Below, one piece after another: positions 1-8,681 of a stretch of DNA of 15,637 bases (positions are counted from its first letter, which is position 1; every line of letters starts with the position of its first letter). This DNA comes from Trichomonas tenax. Lineage: Eukaryota; Parabasalia; Trichomonadida; Trichomonadidae. The stretch lies in the NCBI GenBank assembly GCA_023091735.1, contig JALKBU010001158.1:1-15637 (forward strand), read 5' to 3'. The translations under genes were made by a program, and so were the position numbers. The notes under the pieces were generated by a model. It had not been told where the DNA came from. It made no database searches and worked only from the letters and a program-made list of their open reading frames with translations.

Positions 1-2
1 AT

Positions 3-509
3 CTCTATGATAAATCTAAACAAAAGTTCTTCACAGATATAGATGATTTGGATGATGTAAGTGTCTATGAAGTCATTAAGGAAAAATCTCGGGAATTTAT
101 TGACTCACATAACAAAAACACTTCAAGTGAGCAATTTATTTCCCTCAGCTACTACAACACACCTGACTATTCTGTTACTGAGTATGAAACACCGCCTAAG
201 ATATCTGATCTTACGAAATGCAAATGCGCAAGAGGAAGGAATAAGTTCATATTCTTAAGCAAAAAAGAAATTGAAGATGCATTCGAAGAGTTCAAACGTA
301 TCAAAGGAGGTCTTACCGAAGATACTAATATTTTTGGTATATACGGAGAACTCAAGAAAAATCAACATTCTAATATCACGCAACTCTCGAATGACCACAG
401 TATTCCAAAGTGCTCCGTAGATTATGAGGCGATGAAAGAAAAACTTATTGAAGATGTCAACGAGTTTTATGATTTAGATGTCGATGAAATTCTGTCCATG
501 AATCAATAA
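3..509 (+). CDS. Unrecognised protein, C-terminal part (5' end outside window)
   Basis: The frame is open from the first bases of the window, so this is the C-terminal part of a longer gene; the only nearby start-like codon is a TTG at 48, not a credible eukaryotic start. About 168 residues are visible. They are strongly charged, with an acidic stretch DIDDLDD near the beginning, a Tyr/Ser/Thr-rich segment around SYYNTPDYSVTEYETPP, a short Cys/basic patch (CKCARGRNK) and a Glu/Lys-rich, probably helical tail ending DVDEILSMNQ. I see no signal peptide, membrane segment or recognisable catalytic motif, and only two spaced Cys in the patch, too few for a zinc site on their own. The stop is TAA at 507-509, followed by an AT-rich spacer. 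Base composition resembles the neighbouring resident genes. I do not recognise the family and assign no function; that it is a real gene is supported by length and amino-acid composition. Confidence 0.7.
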   Translation, partial: LYDKSKQKFFTDIDDLDDVSVYEVIKEKSREFIDSHNKNTSSEQFISLSYYNTPDYSVTEYETPPKISDLTKCKCARGRNKFIFLSKKEIEDAFEEFKRIKGGLTEDTNIFGIYGELKKNQHSNITQLSNDHSIPKCSVDYEAMKEKLIEDVNEFYDLDVDEILSMNQ

Positions 510-595
510 GATACTATTATATTTTATATTTAAATTATTTTATTTAATTAATTTAATGCCCTTCATTATTTACTATATTTTGGATCAAATTCAAT

Positions 596-745
596 ATTTG
601 TCGTGTAAAAATTTTACATTGAAAGATAAATTGGTTGTAAAAATTTTACATTGCCAGATTGATTGATATTAATTTGCCATGTAAATTATTTACATTGACA
701 AGGATGTGAAGTAATATGTCATGTAAACTGTTTACATTAACAAGC
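596..745. promoter_or_regulatory. Four palindromes of TGTAAA-N-TTTACA type upstream of kelch gene
   Basis: Four short inverted repeats lie in tandem: TGTAAAAATTTTACA at 604-618 and again at 636-650, ATGTAAATTATTTACAT at 679-695, and ATGTAAACTGTTTACAT at 721-737. Their centres are about 32, 44 and 42 bases apart. The third and fourth sit in the longer contexts GCCATGTAAA and GTCATGTAAA, and the first three are followed by ATTGA or ATTGC. The array ends about 50 bases before the ATG at 788, where a promoter-proximal regulator would bind. The same G-(A/C/T)-C-ATGTAAA core recurs upstream of the gene at 11041. That it binds a dimeric protein is inference; the symmetry is directly visible. Confidence 0.5.
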
Positions 746-787
746 GTGTACGAAGCAATTTGCTGCCAAAAAGAAGGTGAGGTTAGT

Positions 788-2062
788 ATGGAAGTGCCAA
801 TCGAGAGCATTCTACACGAAATTGAGGGGATGGATGAAAAATATGTGTCACTTTTCAATCCATCGTCTAAACAACAACATTGTTCGAAAATGGGCACTGA
901 TCAGAGCGTAGACCCTACAGATTACGCCCGTCCCTTCCAGAAGGATGTCTACCTCCCGATAGGTGGCGCCAGGTCCAGCGAGGACCGCCAGCAGACGTTT
1001 GGCTTCGCAGTCGACAAAGACCAAACGCGGCAGAAGCAGACGCTGGTGAAAAGCGCGTTCAGTGGCATCTGGTCGACGTACACTCCGTCCTCCATCGCTC
1101 CCGACCCCAGAACCGGCCATTTCACGGTTTTCGATCAAGAAACTCGAAAAGTATACGTCGGCTACGGTATGCTCGAGAGCGGTGAGATGGCGTTCGATCT
1201 TTGGTGCCTTTCACTGCATGAAATGCAGTGGACGCTGATGAAAACAAATGGTGAAACAATAACTCCACGAACTGGTTCAAAAGCGGTTCTCTACAAAAAT
1301 TCCATCATTGTATTTGGTGGTTTTGCTGATTCTACTTATTATTCTGACATTCATTTCATCAATTTAGCAACATTCGAGCTTAAATTCTTAAAAACGACCG
1401 GAAGTCTTCCTCAGGCGCGCTCATCGCCGATCATGGAGGTAGTGAACGACAAATTATACCTCTGGGGCGGCTTTAACGGAAATTGGATCAGCGAACTCAA
1501 CGTTTTGGACCTCCAGACACTCGAATGGAAGGTCTACCCGCAGAGCATAATCGGTAGAGCGAACATTCCGTCCGTCGTCTACCAAAATCACATTCTCGCA
1601 TACGGCGGATCGAAGTCTGGCGGACTTCTGGACATCGACACAACGACGAACACAGTGCAGATCGTCCAGACGACCGGACCTGCGCCGCCGCCGGCTGCGC
1701 TCGCATCAGGAATGGTTCTCATCCAAGATCATATCATTTTCTTCGGAGGAAGAACCGAGTTTGAAGGAAGCTTAGTTTACGCGTGCAATCTCACCAAGAG
1801 GTGGTGGTTCGTGTTCCACGTGCTCCCTGATGGCCAAACGGCGTCGCTGGAGGACGGCACGATCAGCGATATGGGCCTCTTCATGATACCGAAGTTCCAC
1901 TCGTTCAGTGCACTTTATGATGGCTATTCGAGAACAATTTTATCGTTCCTCGGAGAGCCATATCTATCCTACCCTGTCATCCAGAAGTTCGAGGTGGCTG
2001 AAGCCCTCGCACACCTCAACTTAAGAGAAGATATGACAGATATACTTAGCTTACAGAAATAA
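788..2062 (+). CDS. Kelch-repeat beta-propeller protein
   Basis: This is a 424-residue kelch-motif protein. Repeats are visible at residues 107-151 (PRTGH, VYVGYG, DLWCLSL, W148), 160-201 (PRTGS, IIVFGGF, SDIHFINL), 209-250 (ARSSP, LYLWGGF, SELNVLDL, W247), 256-293 (HILAYGGS, weaker), and 302-342 (HIIFFGGR, W339-W340), with a degenerate sixth blade around 369-390. The hydrophobic-GG turn and the aromatic after the last strand are the family signature. Kelch propellers are protein-interaction scaffolds; there is no BTB, F-box or catalytic domain, so the partner is unknown. Residues 1-100 are a non-repeat N-terminus including ARPFQKDVYLPIGGA. The same frame extends to an ATG at 716, but that segment overlaps a palindrome shared with other non-coding DNA, so I take the ATG at 788. 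The stop overlaps TAAA, which in trichomonads can be part of the poly(A) signal. Codon use is markedly GC-richer than the flanks. Confidence 0.88.
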   Translation: MEVPIESILHEIEGMDEKYVSLFNPSSKQQHCSKMGTDQSVDPTDYARPFQKDVYLPIGGARSSEDRQQTFGFAVDKDQTRQKQTLVKSAFSGIWSTYTPSSIAPDPRTGHFTVFDQETRKVYVGYGMLESGEMAFDLWCLSLHEMQWTLMKTNGETITPRTGSKAVLYKNSIIVFGGFADSTYYSDIHFINLATFELKFLKTTGSLPQARSSPIMEVVNDKLYLWGGFNGNWISELNVLDLQTLEWKVYPQSIIGRANIPSVVYQNHILAYGGSKSGGLLDIDTTTNTVQIVQTTGPAPPPAALASGMVLIQDHIIFFGGRTEFEGSLVYACNLTKRWWFVFHVLPDGQTASLEDGTISDMGLFMIPKFHSFSALYDGYSRTILSFLGEPYLSYPVIQKFEVAEALAHLNLREDMTDILSLQK

Positions 2063-2762
2063 ATTATGTTTTAATAGAATTTCCTTCAAATTCTCCCTGC
2101 ACTATCATATTTTGTAAAATGTATATGTTCTTTCACTTGTTTTTTTACCAAATCAAAAATTATTATCGAAATATATTTCATTAAAATGAAAATGATGCCG
2201 CATATGAACTTCTGATTTAAAATAAATCATTTTTAATTATTTATCATCTCGAAAATCTCAAAAATAAATGAAAACTTATTATTTTTTTGTTCAATCTAGT
2301 TTTTTTTTCTTTTCTTCGATGATCATGCTTTTTCCATATTAGAATATAGATATACAAGGGCAAAAGCATTGAAATTTTCTGAAAAATTAACATAAATATG
2401 AGTTTTGATGAAAATATTGTTGAAATCAAGCATAAATCAATCGATAATCATGCATTTTTAATAAAAAACGAAATTGACTTCACAGTGGAATTCATGTAGA
2501 TAAAGTTTCTTTTACTAATAATTTGTTTTTACATGAAAATAAAATCGAAGTCAAAACATAAATTTGATTTATGACTTGAATATTTATGTTCAAATATTTA
2601 TTGTTTTTATGCCTATAAATATTTATTATTTATGTTCAAGTTTTTTTATTGAAGAAACAAACTTTACAATGCATGCAAATGTTATTTTACACATAAATAA
2701 TTTCCCAAAATAATGAAAAACATATGAGAAAATATGACTGTTTATTTATTTTTTTTAATAAA
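2063..2762. other. AT-rich spacer with inverted repeats
   Basis: No gene or RNA is recognisable in these 700 bases. The first part is simple AT-rich sequence following the kelch stop. The second part holds several inverted repeats, including a co-centred pair at 2474-2554, a CATAAAT-TTG-ATTTATG hairpin at 2557-2573, and ACTTGAA (2574-2580) facing TTCAAGT (2635-2641) around direct repeats of AAATATTTATT. The last 60 bases are T-rich and run straight into the ATG at 2763. I see no match to a TCA-pyrimidine-W-W initiator in the last 100 bases, so the promoter of the coiled-coil gene is not identified. Confidence 0.6.
2474..2554. repeat. Interrupted inverted repeat
   Basis: TTGACTTC (2474-2481) is complementary to GAAGTCAA (2547-2554), and TTCATGTA (2491-2498) to TACATGAA (2530-2537). 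Both pairs share one centre at 2514, so they form one stem with a mismatched 9-base internal loop and an AT-rich 31-base apical loop. Its role is unknown; it lies about 210 bases upstream of the coiled-coil gene. Confidence 0.5.
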
Positions 2763-5700
2763 ATGAGCACTCCGCGCAAGACAGGAATGTCGGGCGTCAA
2801 GGAGCACATAAAGCAGAACTACGGCGAACTCCCGAAGGCCCTCACGAAGGCCCTGCAAAGTAACAGCATTCTGAGCGCTCAAAATCAGACTTTGTCCGCA
2901 AAACTGAAGGACAAAGACCAATTAATCAGGAGCCTGAAGGAGGAAAATATGTCGTTGAGGCTCGGTGGAAATCAGTGCTCAAAAATGAAAGAAATGGAAG
3001 ATCAGATAACTGAAATCGCATTAAAATACAAGAAGCAGCTAAATCAGGCGGAATTACAATATCTGTCCAAATTCCAGGAGCAGGAGAGCAAAATACAAGA
3101 TTTTGATGCAAAAATACAGAATTTACAAAAAGATCTTAATACAGCAACAAATAACCTCGGAAAACTCGAACAAAACAGGAGCAAAAATAAGAACAAAATC
3201 AAAGCCTTAAATGCCAAAATTGCCGGTCTTAATACACAAATTCAAGAAATTTCAGAGTTGAAGAAACATGCAGAAGTTTTGTCAGAAGGTTATTCACAAA
3301 AGATCGAGAGGTCTGAGAAACAGATCCAAGATTTAACTACAGAGCTTCAAAATAAGACGATTTTAGTAAACGAAAAGGATGAATTAATCGAGAAATTACA
3401 GAGAGCGTTGGATACAATTACAGGTCAGATTGAGGCTAAATACGCCAATGTTCAAAATGAAATTGATCAAAAGCAAGAAATTTTGACTAAGCTCGGCAAA
3501 AATTCAAAGAATGCTGCAATCATCACAAAAATCGAGAACTACGAAAAATCTGCCAAGAAACTTAATGACAGCGTTCACGAAGTCACAGAAAAATTATCTC
3601 AATCTCAAATCAACGAAGAAGACGAAATCACAGCATCTCAGCTCGACATAACTATTCCAGCAACCAGCAACTCGACTATTCTTGAAGAAAACCAAAACTT
3701 TAAGTACGAAAATCTCGAATTAAAGAAGACAATTGAAGAATTGAAAGCCCAGCTACAGAAAGTTTCAGAAGAACAGAATATCGAAACAAAGAGCGTTAAT
3801 TCTGATATCGAAAACTCATTGGAATCAGCAAATCAATCTTTAATTGAAATTATCGCCGAATATAAAGATGCAATCAAAGAATTACGAGCAGAAAACGAAG
3901 AGCTCAGGACTCTGATCGAATCTAATAACAAACAAGACGTTCAAACCGAATTAGAAGAACTTCGTGAGAAAAACGAAAAACTTATCTCCGGAAGTGAAGA
4001 AATGACGCAGAAACTTTATGAGTTTGAGCAGCGCATCGAAACATACAAGATTGAGCTGAACCAGCGCCAAAATGTCGAGAAAGAGAATCAGCTCTTGAAG
4101 GCGACAATCGACGAACTCAAAGAAATGATGAAGAGCGACGAGATGCAGAAGAAAGATGACGTGAGCCTTCCTAACCCATCGCCAATGAAGAAGAGACCTG
4201 TTGAGGAAGACGAAGTGAACATTTCAGACATCAACATCTCTGTTGTTGCGGATTCTAACAACAAGGAAGAAGTCGAAAGTTTCAAGAAGCAAGTCGAAGA
4301 GCTCAAGAAACAGCTGGAAGAGGCCAATGACGCGGCCTACAAGCAGCAGATCAACCAGTCAGTGGACATCTACACCGACTCTCTTCAGGAGGTTGTCGAT
4401 GACCTCAATGAGCAGAACAAGGAATTCGAGGCAACAATAAAGATCCTGCAGCAGGAGTTGGATGAGAAGAGCAACGAGATCTTGGAGTTGCACAAACAAA
4501 ACGCGAAGATTCAGGAAGAAAACAATCAATATGCACAAGGATATAAAGTCTTAGGCGCTGATTCGACAATGATGTCTCCTGTTTCATCAGCGAAGCACGC
4601 GAAGACTCAGATAAATTCGCAAATGGCCGAGCTTCAGTCACGCAATCAGGACAACATCGACCAGATCCTTCAGTTGCGTAATGAAGTCACGAATCTCCAG
4701 GAGAAACTCTCAGAGAAGGACACAGACATCAACCGGAAGAATGACTCCATCGCAGGCTTCAACGACAGACTCGAGAAGTATAAATCTGAGCTGAAGACAA
4801 AGGAAGACGAAATTGCGGACTTGAAGGCAAAGAAGGCAGATCTCGAGATGAAGCTCGAATCTCTCACATTCCTCAACGCATCATTGCATGAAGAAGCAAA
4901 TACAACAGTCAAGAAGATGGACGCTTTAGAGAGCTTATGCAAGGAACAGAGTGAGAAACTTAAGAGCCTTGAAGCAGAGCTCGAAGCAATCAAACACAAT
5001 CTCGACGAAGTCAAGCAAGATCTTTTTGTTAAGACCGAGGAAGCCAAAGCTTTGCAGCAGAAGATCGACAGCCTTCAGAAGGAGAACGAGAAGCTTAGAA
5101 GAGACAATGCAAAGCTCACTGACGACAACAAGATCGCCAATGACACGATCAACGAATACAAGCGTGAGCTCAGCAACATCGCAGGCAATCCTAACTCCAC
5201 TCCAAAGTCATCCGCTAAGATGGCAAAGGAGGCAATCGAAGACCTCAAGCAGGACAACCAGAACTCAAATGAGGCTAAAAGGCAGCTCCAGGACCAAATC
5301 ATCGCTGCCGAGAACTCAATCAGTCAGAAGGACCAGCAGATAAAGAGCCTCGAGGAGAAGGTAAAGTCTCTTGAGAGCGAACTGAAGGACCAGAAGGAAA
5401 TGACAAAGAATTCAGCACTCAAGATCGAGAAAGAGATGAATAATGTTGCTTATCGCTTATCGCTTGAAGAAAAGTGTGACGCAGAGCAGACAACAAAGAT
5501 CGCTCAGCTCGAAGAAGAGCTGAAGTCTTCTAAAGCATCTGCAGCATCAGAGAAGAAGCAACTCGAAGATCTGAACATTATCATCGACAACATGAGACAA
5601 AGTGAGCGCGAACTCGCTAACAACCACTATAAGCAGATCAGTGAGCAGCAGGAGCGTGATCGCAATTACGAAAAGACAATCAGAGACCTCAACGAAGAAA

Positions 5701-8681
5701 TCGCAAAACTTAAGGAAGAAAACGAAGTCACAAACAAAGAATTAGACAGCTACAAGTCATCTCTTCGCGATTTGACAGGCAATCCAACAGCAACACCAAA
5801 GTCTTCAGTCAAATCAGCCAAATCAACAATCAAATTGCAGGAGGAGGCTATTCAAGCCAAAGGAGCCGAAGCTGAACAGCTTAAGACAGAGCTCAATGAG
5901 TTGAAGAAGTCCAATGCAGATAAGAAACAAATCATCACCGAGATGAAGGCCCAAAACGAGAAACTCGCTAACGAAGCCGTCGAAAAAGACAATGAAATCG
6001 CAGCATTGAAGAAGTCCAACGATTACAAGGAGTCTCAGATGAACGAGATCCAAAGCAACCACGAGAAGCTGTTCCAGGAACTCGCGCAGGCTCAAGCAGA
6101 CTGCTACAAGATGGAGAAGGAAATTGCAGCACTCAAGGAGTCCAACATTCAAAAGGATCACGAAAAGAAGGAACTCAATCATTATGCTGCACAACGAGTC
6201 GGCGAATTCGAAACGATGAAGCTACAGATCGAAGGACTTAAGGCAGCATTGGAGAGTAAGAACAAGGAAGTCGAAAGTCTTAAGGAAGAAAACGAAGTCA
6301 CAAACAAAGAATTAGACAGCTACAAGTCATCCCTTCGTGATTTGACAGGCAATCCAACAGCAACACCAAAGTCTTCAGTCAAATCAGCCAAATCAACGAT
6401 CGAAACACAGGAAGCTGCCATTGCTTCTAAAGATGCCACAATCACAACAATCAACGGCGAAATTGAAACGCTTAAGAACGAGATTTGCGCTCTTCGGACG
6501 AAGAACGACCATCAACTTGTAGAACTCAACCAATCGCGTTATACAACAGCCTCCAAGACAGCCGAACTCGAGCAACTTAAACTTGTTCACAAGAGTCAAA
6601 CATCCGAACTTTCCTCTCTTCGTGAACTCAATTCCAAACTCGAACGCGATAACGCATCAAAGAATGAAGAGATGAAGGCTAAAGATGAAGAACTCGAGAA
6701 GCTCAGAAACGAAATCGAAACAATCAAGCAATTCTTCAACGGCGACGAAGAGCAGAGTGATGCTGCAAAGTCAACGGAAGAGAATGACAATCTTGCCGCA
6801 GAAATCGAGAACCTCAAGAAGGAACTTGAATCCACAAAGCAGGAACTCGAGAATGCAAAGAACAACGATGATGAAATCAAGGAACTCAAGAACAAGATCT
6901 TTGACACCAACAAACAGGTCAAGAACTTGACAGCAGAGATAGAGAAGAAGAACGAGCAGATCGCAAAGTCGAAGAAGGAAGAAGAAGCCAAACAGGCAGA
7001 GTTCAACAAGCTCAAGTCTCAGTCGTCCGCGAAGGAAGAAGAAATTGCTAAGCTCAGGCGTGAGATCGACATAAAGACTACATTAGCAAATGCAATGAAG
7101 GAATCTAACGAGGAAATGAAGAAGAAGATCAACTCAGAGTCCGATGTCAAGGATCTTAAGAACGAAATCTATAACAAGAATGGAGAGATAAAGAACTTGC
7201 AGAATGAAATCAAGAACAAAGACGACGAAATCTCGAAGCTCAACACAGAGATCGAAAGCAAGTCTGCAGAAATCAACAGGTTCAAGGCTCATAACGCACA
7301 GAAGCAAGAAGAGCTTTCTAAGCTTAAGAAGGAGCTTGAAGTCAGAAACGAAGAAGTTTCCGCACTCAAGACTTCTCTTTCTCAGAAGGAAGAACAGAGC
7401 AAGAAACTCGCTGCTGCTCAATCTGCAGAGAACATCGCTGAAATCGAAAAGAAGAACAAATTGATCGAGCAGCTTAATCGCGATCTTGAAGCTTCCAAGA
7501 GCGAAGTTAGCGACAAGAACAAGAAGATCAACGACATGCAGAATGAATTCGAGAAACTCAATGCACAGCTTGAAGCCGCTAAGAATGAAATCAAGTTAGA
7601 AGTCGAAAAGTCGAACACTGAAGTCGAAGAAATCAAACAAATGAAGGACGAACTGACAAACAAGAACAATGAATTGCAGAAGCTCAGAAATGAATACAAC
7701 GCATTGACATCAGAACTTGAATCAATCAAAGGAGATCTCGAGAAACAGAAGAATGATATCAATTCGAAGCTCGAGAAATCCACAAACGAACTCGAGAACT
7801 CAAAGAAGGAGTTAAATACAAAGAATAATGAACTCGAAAATTCGAAGAAGGAAATGACTTCTAAGAATAATGAACTCGAGAAAGTTAAGAAGGAGTTAAA
7901 CACAAAGAACAATGAGCTCGAGAACTCAAAGAAAGAGTTAACAGCGAAGAATAATGAACTCATTGCAAAGAAGTCCGAATTAGAGAAATCGAAGAAGGAA
8001 ATTGAACAACTCAAATCTGAAGCAGAAGAGAAGCAGCTTCAAATCGAATCTCTCGAAGCAGATTTAGAGAACGCAAACACATCTTCAGTTGCTGACGAAG
8101 AAATCTCTGCCAAGGACGAAGAGATCGCACAATTGAAGTCTGAGATCGAAATGTTGAATGATGAGATTTTTAACTTAATGAACAACACAGATTCGCAAGC
8201 AGACGAAATCGACGAACTCCTTAAACTCGTTGAATCCAAGAACGCAGAGATTTCACAGAAGGACAAAACTCTTTCTGCCAACAACAAAGAAATCAGCAGC
8301 AGAAACAAGGAAGTTAGCGATCTTCGTAGAGAGATTTCTTCATTGACAGAAGAAGCAGAATCCAAGACAAGAGAACTCGAGCTCATCCAAACCTCATCAG
8401 TCAGTTCAGAAGAAGTCGCACACCTCAAGTCAGTCATCAACCAGCTTCAGAAGAACGTCGATAATCTCACTGCTGACAAGGATGCACTTAAGCAAGAAAT
8501 TTCATCATCATTAAGTGCTCTTGAGTCCAGTGACAAACTTGTCGCATCATTACAGAATGAGCTGAAGTCATACTTATCGGTATTGAATGAAAAGAACAAC
8601 AGAATTGCTGAACTTGAAGGATCTGCTGTAAGACACGACATTATTGCTAACAGAAGAATACAGAAAAGTGCCAAGGTGTAA
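2763..8681 (+). CDS. Giant coiled-coil protein (1,972 aa)
   Basis: Nearly the whole protein is heptad-patterned Glu/Lys/Gln/Asn/Leu-rich coiled coil, which predicts a long filamentous or tethering molecule. Trichomonad genomes encode many such proteins, often labelled by similarity to viral A-type inclusion protein or myosin tail; that label carries no functional meaning. An ATG at 2724 is in frame, but the intervening residues come from T-rich leader, so I start at MSTPRKTG. Residues 20-66 (ALQSNSILSAQN to EENMSLR) resemble the shugoshin N-terminal coiled coil. Coil breaks carry proline-directed sites: TPRK at 3-6, SPMKKRP at 473-479, and four linker repeats whose conserved Tyr is at 594, 799, 997 and 1187, each with (S/T)P-x-SS-x-K-x-AK. 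Residues about 1676-1745 are five 14-residue repeats. There is no signal peptide or membrane segment; the C-terminus is basic (RHDIIANRRIQKSAKV). Codons are AAA/TTA-rich early and AAG/CTC-rich later, hinting at mosaic growth. A cytoskeletal, centrosomal or chromosomal role is inference. Confidence 0.93.
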   Translation: MSTPRKTGMSGVKEHIKQNYGELPKALTKALQSNSILSAQNQTLSAKLKDKDQLIRSLKEENMSLRLGGNQCSKMKEMEDQITEIALKYKKQLNQAELQYLSKFQEQESKIQDFDAKIQNLQKDLNTATNNLGKLEQNRSKNKNKIKALNAKIAGLNTQIQEISELKKHAEVLSEGYSQKIERSEKQIQDLTTELQNKTILVNEKDELIEKLQRALDTITGQIEAKYANVQNEIDQKQEILTKLGKNSKNAAIITKIENYEKSAKKLNDSVHEVTEKLSQSQINEEDEITASQLDITIPATSNSTILEENQNFKYENLELKKTIEELKAQLQKVSEEQNIETKSVNSDIENSLESANQSLIEIIAEYKDAIKELRAENEELRTLIESNNKQDVQTELEELREKNEKLISGSEEMTQKLYEFEQRIETYKIELNQRQNVEKENQLLKATIDELKEMMKSDEMQKKDDVSLPNPSPMKKRPVEEDEVNISDINISVVADSNNKEEVESFKKQVEELKKQLEEANDAAYKQQINQSVDIYTDSLQEVVDDLNEQNKEFEATIKILQQELDEKSNEILELHKQNAKIQEENNQYAQGYKVLGADSTMMSPVSSAKHAKTQINSQMAELQSRNQDNIDQILQLRNEVTNLQEKLSEKDTDINRKNDSIAGFNDRLEKYKSELKTKEDEIADLKAKKADLEMKLESLTFLNASLHEEANTTVKKMDALESLCKEQSEKLKSLEAELEAIKHNLDEVKQDLFVKTEEAKALQQKIDSLQKENEKLRRDNAKLTDDNKIANDTINEYKRELSNIAGNPNSTPKSSAKMAKEAIEDLKQDNQNSNEAKRQLQDQIIAAENSISQKDQQIKSLEEKVKSLESELKDQKEMTKNSALKIEKEMNNVAYRLSLEEKCDAEQTTKIAQLEEELKSSKASAASEKKQLEDLNIIIDNMRQSERELANNHYKQISEQQERDRNYEKTIRDLNEEIAKLKEENEVTNKELDSYKSSLRDLTGNPTATPKSSVKSAKSTIKLQEEAIQAKGAEAEQLKTELNELKKSNADKKQIITEMKAQNEKLANEAVEKDNEIAALKKSNDYKESQMNEIQSNHEKLFQELAQAQADCYKMEKEIAALKESNIQKDHEKKELNHYAAQRVGEFETMKLQIEGLKAALESKNKEVESLKEENEVTNKELDSYKSSLRDLTGNPTATPKSSVKSAKSTIETQEAAIASKDATITTINGEIETLKNEICALRTKNDHQLVELNQSRYTTASKTAELEQLKLVHKSQTSELSSLRELNSKLERDNASKNEEMKAKDEELEKLRNEIETIKQFFNGDEEQSDAAKSTEENDNLAAEIENLKKELESTKQELENAKNNDDEIKELKNKIFDTNKQVKNLTAEIEKKNEQIAKSKKEEEAKQAEFNKLKSQSSAKEEEIAKLRREIDIKTTLANAMKESNEEMKKKINSESDVKDLKNEIYNKNGEIKNLQNEIKNKDDEISKLNTEIESKSAEINRFKAHNAQKQEELSKLKKELEVRNEEVSALKTSLSQKEEQSKKLAAAQSAENIAEIEKKNKLIEQLNRDLEASKSEVSDKNKKINDMQNEFEKLNAQLEAAKNEIKLEVEKSNTEVEEIKQMKDELTNKNNELQKLRNEYNALTSELESIKGDLEKQKNDINSKLEKSTNELENSKKELNTKNNELENSKKEMTSKNNELEKVKKELNTKNNELENSKKELTAKNNELIAKKSELEKSKKEIEQLKSEAEEKQLQIESLEADLENANTSSVADEEISAKDEEIAQLKSEIEMLNDEIFNLMNNTDSQADEIDELLKLVESKNAEISQKDKTLSANNKEISSRNKEVSDLRREISSLTEEAESKTRELELIQTSSVSSEEVAHLKSVINQLQKNVDNLTADKDALKQEISSSLSALESSDKLVASLQNELKSYLSVLNEKNNRIAELEGSAVRHDIIANRRIQKSAKV
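4530..6400 (+). repeat. Long-period linker repeat inside coiled-coil gene (4 copies)
   Basis: A linker of about 28 residues recurs four times. The conserved Tyr codons are at 4542, 5157, 5751 and 6321, so spacings are 615, 594 and 570 bases (205, 198 and 190 codons). Copy 1 contains SPVSSAKHAK, copy 2 TPKSSAKMAK, and copies 3 and 4 both TPKSSVKSAK preceded by LTGNPTA. Copies 3 and 4 (5709-5827 and 6279-6397) differ at 2 of 119 bases, including synonymous positions, so they were duplicated or gene-converted recently, while copies 1 and 2 are old. Gly/Pro/Asn-rich linkers at regular distance should act as hinges or modification sites along the rod. Confidence 0.85.
7788..7997 (+). repeat. 42-bp tandem repeat (14-residue ELENSKKELNTKNN units)
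   Basis: Five in-frame units begin at 7788, 7830, 7872, 7914 and 7956, each exactly 42 bases apart. The encoded unit is ELENSKKELNTKNN with small changes (ELEKVKKELNTKNN, ELENSKKELTAKNN); the fifth (ELIAKKSELEKSKK) has diverged. Fourteen residues is two heptads, so gain or loss of a unit preserves coiled-coil phase. This is a likely site of length polymorphism between isolates. Confidence 0.85.

Noticed and set aside
848..1138. Minus-strand ORF opposite the kelch gene
   Set aside because: Antisense shadow of a well-supported kelch protein in a GC-richer stretch.
2724..2762. N-terminal extension of the coiled-coil protein from an upstream ATG
   Set aside because: The extra 13 residues (MRKYDCLFIFFNK) derive from T-rich leader DNA and do not fit the protein; MSTPRKTG directly behind it is a better start.
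7418..8014. Long minus-strand ORF opposite the coiled-coil gene (also 6596-7015, 4670-5047 and others)
   Set aside because: Its Ser/Phe/Leu-rich product is the expected antisense shadow of Glu/Lys codons; there is no independent start context or family similarity.
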